Positions 61,440-64,000 of a stretch of 64,000 bases of DNA are shown in pieces. The position numbers and the translations under genes are program-made. This DNA is from Streptomyces sp. SKN60 (GTDB taxonomy: Bacteria; Actinomycetota; Actinomycetes; Streptomycetales; Streptomycetaceae), in the NCBI RefSeq assembly GCF_026236535.1, contig NZ_JAHTMW010000012.1, forward strand, positions 186,001-250,000, written 5' to 3'. The notes under the pieces were generated by a model. The model was not told the origin of the DNA, searched no databases, and worked only from the letters and a program-made list of their open reading frames with translations. Each line of letters begins with the position of its first letter. Position 1 is the stretch's first letter.

Positions 61440-62617
61440 GCGCGCGGCTCCTTCGGGAGGCCGAGCACCCGCTCGGCGATGATGTTCCGCTGGATCTCGC
61501 TCGACCCGGCGTAGATGGTGTCGGCGCGGGAGAAGAGGAACAGGCGCTGCCAGGCGTCGAGTTCGTACGGTTCGCCGGCGGCGAGGGTGGCGGCGGAGCC
61601 GCGCACGTCCATGGCGAGTTCGCCGAGGTCCCGGTGCCAGTGGGACCAGGAGAGCTTGGCCAGGGAGGGTTCGGTGCCGGTGCGGGCGTGGGCGCGCAGG
61701 GTGCGCAGTCCGGTCCAGGCGCGGACGAGCCGGTCGCGGATCAGCGGGTCGTCGGCGGCGCCGTTGGCGCGGGCGAGGGCGATCAGGGCTTCGAGTTCGC
61801 GGCGGAAGCCGACCTGCTGGCCGAGGGTGGAGACGCCGCGCTCGTAGCCGAGGGTGGCCATGGCGATCCGCCAGCCGTCGCCGGGTGCGCCGACCATGTG
61901 CGTGGCGGCGGTGCGGGCGCCGTCGAAGAAGACCTCGTTGAACTCGCTGGTGCCGGTGAGCTGCACGATCGGCCGGATGTCGACGCCGGGCTGGTCGAGC
62001 GGGACGAGGAGGTAGGAGAGCCCGGCGTGCGGGCGTGCGCCGGGGGTACGGGAATCCGCGCGTGGCTCGGCGCGTGGCTCGGCGCGTGGCTCCGTCCGGG
62101 CGAGGACGAAGCACCACTGGGACTCGTGGGCGAGCGAGGTCCAGATCTTCTGGCCGTGCACGACCCATTCGTCGCCGTCGCGGACCGCGCGGGTGCGGAC
62201 GGCGGCGAGGTCGGAGCCGGCGTCGGGTTCGCTGTAGCCCTGGCACCACAGTTCCTCGACGGCCCGGATCGGGGGCAGGAAGCGGGCCTTCTGCTCCTCG
62301 GTGCCGTGGTCGATGAGGGTGGGGCCGAGGAGCTGTTCGCCGATGTGGTTGACCCGGGCGGGGGCGTCGGCGAGGGCGTACTCCTCGTGGAAGGCGAGCT
62401 GTTCCTCGATGCTCGCACCGCGCCCGCCGTACTCCTTCGGCCAGCCGACGCAGGTCCAGCCGTGGGCGGCCATGTGCCGTTCCCAGGCGAGCCGTTCGGC
62501 GAACGCCTCGTGTTCCCGGCCCGGTCCGCCGAGTCCCTTCAACGCGGCGAATTCGCCGGTGAGTTGAGACCGGAGCCAGTCGCGTATCCCGGTGCGGAAC
62601 TCCTCGACGCTGCTCAT
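61436..62617 (-). CDS. fadE30: acyl-CoA dehydrogenase FadE30
   Basis: 393 residues. FadE30 dehydrogenates the propionyl side chain of a HIP-CoA derivative at the start of C/D-ring breakdown in mycobacteria. Features: WERHMAAHGWTCVGWPKEYGGRG, CQGYSEPDAGSDLA (FAD-contacting), GQKIWTSLAHES and the C-terminal YAGSSEIQRNIIAERVLGLP. An unusual insert of three EPRA units (about residues 175-186) lies in the beta domain. It heads the leftward operon fadE30-ipdF-kstR2-fadA6, and the operator at 62634-62647 lies 17 bases upstream of its start. Confidence 0.9.
   Translation of the reverse strand: MSSVEEFRTGIRDWLRSQLTGEFAALKGLGGPGREHEAFAERLAWERHMAAHGWTCVGWPKEYGGRGASIEEQLAFHEEYALADAPARVNHIGEQLLGPTLIDHGTEEQKARFLPPIRAVEELWCQGYSEPDAGSDLAAVRTRAVRDGDEWVVHGQKIWTSLAHESQWCFVLARTEPRAEPRAEPRADSRTPGARPHAGLSYLLVPLDQPGVDIRPIVQLTGTSEFNEVFFDGARTAATHMVGAPGDGWRIAMATLGYERGVSTLGQQVGFRRELEALIALARANGAADDPLIRDRLVRAWTGLRTLRAHARTGTEPSLAKLSWSHWHRDLGELAMDVRGSAATLAAGEPYELDAWQRLFLFSRADTIYAGSSEIQRNIIAERVLGLPKEPRA
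62059..62094 (-). repeat. three copies of a 12-bp in-frame repeat in fadE30
   Basis: CGCGTGGCTCGG at 62059 and 62071 and, with one change, at 62083; on the coding strand it encodes EPRA three times. The repeats are in a surface-loop region, absent from standard acyl-CoA dehydrogenases. Confidence 0.85.
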
Positions 62618-62633
62618 GGAGGCACGCTAACCT

Positions 62634-62647
62634 ACCAAACACTTGTT
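62634..62647. promoter_or_regulatory. KstR2-like operator between fadE30 and the fadE31-like gene
   Basis: ACCAAACACTTGTT fits the mycobacterial motif AnCAAGnnCTTGnT with one mismatch. It lies in the 47-base gap between divergent genes and is flanked by a CTAAC (62627-62631)/GTTAG (62645-62649) dyad. The gap is so small that one bound dimer would block both promoters. Confidence 0.8.
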
Positions 62648-62664
62648 AGGGAAGGTGGACGCCG

Positions 62665-63819
62665 ATGGACCTGACCAGCTCGCCCGGGGACGACGACTTC
62701 CGGGCGGAGGCCCGCGACTGGCTGCGCGCCCACGTCCCGGCCCGGCCGCTGCCGTCCCTGGAGACCGCGGAGGGCTTCGCGGCCCACCGCGCCTGGGAGG
62801 CCGAACTCGCCGCCGGCCACTGGTCGGTGGTCTCCTGGCCCGAACGGTACGGCGGCCGGGACGCGGACATCTTCCGCTGGCTGGCCTTCGAGGAGGAGTA
62901 CTACGCGGCGGGCGCGCCCGGCCGGGTCTCGCAGAACGGCATCAGTCTGCTCGCCCCCACCCTCTTCGAGCACGCCACCGAGGAGCAGCGGGCCCGGATC
63001 CTGCCGTCCATGGCGACCGGCGGGACGATCTGGGCGCAGGCCTGGTCCGAGCCGGAGGCCGGCTCGGACCTGGCCTCGCTGACCTCGCGGGCGGTGCGGA
63101 CGGAGGGCGGCTGGCTGCTCTCCGGGCAGAAGACCTGGTCCTCGCGGGCCGCGTTCGCCGACCGGGCCTTCGGGATCTTCCGCACCGACCCGGCGCCGGC
63201 GGCCGAGGGCCGGCCGCACCGGGGTCTCACCTATCTGATGTTCGACCTCCGCGCGCCGGGCGTGACCGTGCGGCCGATCGGGCGGCTCGACGGCAGACCG
63301 GCCTTCGCCGAGCTGTTCCTGGACGGGGTGTTCGTGCCGGACGAGGACGTCATCGGCGAGCCCGGGCAGGGCTGGCGGATCGCCATGTCCACCACCGGCA
63401 ACGAGCGCGGGCTCACCCTCCGCTCCCCCGGCCGTTTCCTGGCCGCCGCCGACCGGCTCGTACGGCTGTGGCGGGAGACGGCGGACCCGGCGGACACCGC
63501 GCTGCGCGACCGGGTCGCGGACGCGGTGATCGGGGCGCGGGCCTATCAGCTGTTCACGGCCGCCGGGGCGTCCCGTTTCGCGGCGGGCAGGGAGATCGGG
63601 GCCGAGTCGAGCCTCAACAAGGTGTTCTGGTCGACGTACGACCTCGCCCTGCACGAGACCGCGCTCGATCTGCTGGGCACGGACGGGGAGTTCGCGGACA
63701 CCGAGTGGGCCGAGGGGCATGTCTTCTCGCTCGCCGGGCCGATCTACGCGGGCACCAACGAGATCCAGCGCGACATCATCGCCGAGCGGCTGCTCGGCCT
63801 CCCGAAGGGCCGCCGCTGA
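62665..63819 (+). CDS. acyl-CoA dehydrogenase, FadE31-like
   Basis: 384 residues. Standard three-part acyl-CoA dehydrogenase: WEAELAAGHWSVVSWPERYGGR, AQAWSEPEAGSDLASL, SGQKTWSSRAAFADRAFG and the closing YAGTNEIQRDIIAERLLGLP. By position (divergent from fadE30, overlapping a second acyl-CoA dehydrogenase gene as TGATG) it corresponds to FadE31, which in mycobacteria pairs with a smaller FadE subunit in a heterotetramer (IpdE1-IpdE2 type). In M. tuberculosis fadD3 lies between fadE30 and fadE31; it is absent here. Confidence 0.85.
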   Translation: MDLTSSPGDDDFRAEARDWLRAHVPARPLPSLETAEGFAAHRAWEAELAAGHWSVVSWPERYGGRDADIFRWLAFEEEYYAAGAPGRVSQNGISLLAPTLFEHATEEQRARILPSMATGGTIWAQAWSEPEAGSDLASLTSRAVRTEGGWLLSGQKTWSSRAAFADRAFGIFRTDPAPAAEGRPHRGLTYLMFDLRAPGVTVRPIGRLDGRPAFAELFLDGVFVPDEDVIGEPGQGWRIAMSTTGNERGLTLRSPGRFLAAADRLVRLWRETADPADTALRDRVADAVIGARAYQLFTAAGASRFAAGREIGAESSLNKVFWSTYDLALHETALDLLGTDGEFADTEWAEGHVFSLAGPIYAGTNEIQRDIIAERLLGLPKGRR

Positions 63820-64000
63820 TGCGTTTTCTGCCGACCGACGAACAGCGCGACTTCGCCGCCTCGCTCGACGCGATGCTGACCGCCGCCGCCACTCCGGCGG
63901 CGCTACGGGCATGGGCCGCGGGCGATCCCGGGCCCGGGCGCGCCCTGTGGGCCCGGCTCGGCGGGGCGGGGGTGTTCGCGCTCGCCGTGCCCGAGGCGCA
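63819..64000 (+). CDS. acyl-CoA dehydrogenase, FadE32/FadE33-like (5' part only)
   Basis: The first 60 codons are in the window. MRFLPTDEQRDFAASLDAML is the typical start of the smaller actinobacterial steroid FadE proteins (FadE32/33). The ATG overlaps the stop of the preceding gene, so the two should be made in equal amounts as heteromer subunits. The C-terminus and catalytic region are outside the window. Confidence 0.75.
   Translation, partial: MRFLPTDEQRDFAASLDAMLTAAATPAALRAWAAGDPGPGRALWARLGGAGVFALAVPEA

Overview
The window is a high-GC actinobacterial chromosome segment, almost certainly from a Streptomyces. Supporting signs are codon-position GC bias, many GTG/TTG starts, GTGA/ATGA overlaps, Streptomyces-type small families (SPW_0924, DUF6343), a close match to Streptomyces griseus trypsin, and a conserved core order (coaE, PAC2 gene, rpsA ... 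polA ... liv operon, pdtaR-like regulator, pyk). I see no insertion sequence, prophage or CRISPR array. Assignments come from reading motifs and remembered family sequences; no search was run.

Layout. 0-5 kb: a SWIM zinc-finger gene (cut by the window start) overlapping a SNF2 helicase, a small lipoprotein and a methyltransferase. 5-10 kb: housekeeping genes (TPR protein, coaE, PAC2-family protein, rpsA with a recognisable promoter and a long leader). 9.5-24.5 kb: methyltransferase, hrpB helicase, DUF3068 membrane protein with a 46-residue partner, a secreted lytic transglycosylase, polA, a YdeP-type molybdopterin oxidoreductase, a hotdog thioesterase, a secreted protease and a lipoprotein. 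24.9-30.8 kb: the complete branched-chain amino acid ABC transporter (livJ-H-M-G-F), with a strong hairpin after livJ. 30.8-36 kb: ANTAR response regulator, an odd tRNA with anticodon CAA and a short variable loop, pyk behind a 27-bp palindrome, a SIMPL protein and a Tat-exported 5'-nucleotidase.

36-41.9 kb: a minus-strand group of membrane protein, Tat multicopper oxidase, PLP decarboxylase and N-hydroxylase (the first two steps of hydroxamate siderophore synthesis, without a synthetase or visible iron box), divergent from a LysR regulator. 41.9-49.5 kb: pepN, asparaginase, chorismate mutase, AraC regulator divergent from a GH35 beta-galactosidase, and a trypsin. 49.7-52.2 kb: two poorly characterised proteins, one an HExxH protein with a zinc ribbon and one an ankyrin/HEAT protein.

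52.2-52.7 kb is a non-coding tandem array of about 120-bp hairpin-rich units between convergent genes. It is the least explained stretch in the window.

52.7-64 kb: a steroid C/D-ring (HIP) catabolism cluster in the same order as the Mycobacterium tuberculosis KstR2 regulon: two SDR genes, echA20, ipdA, ipdB, ipdC, fadA6, kstR2, ipdF, fadE30 and the start of a fadE31/fadE32-like operon. Both divergent promoter regions carry nearly identical KstR2-like operators (12 of 14 bases shared). A Tat-type tyrosine phosphatase gene sits inside the cluster behind ipdC. The window ends in the second acyl-CoA dehydrogenase gene of the rightward operon.
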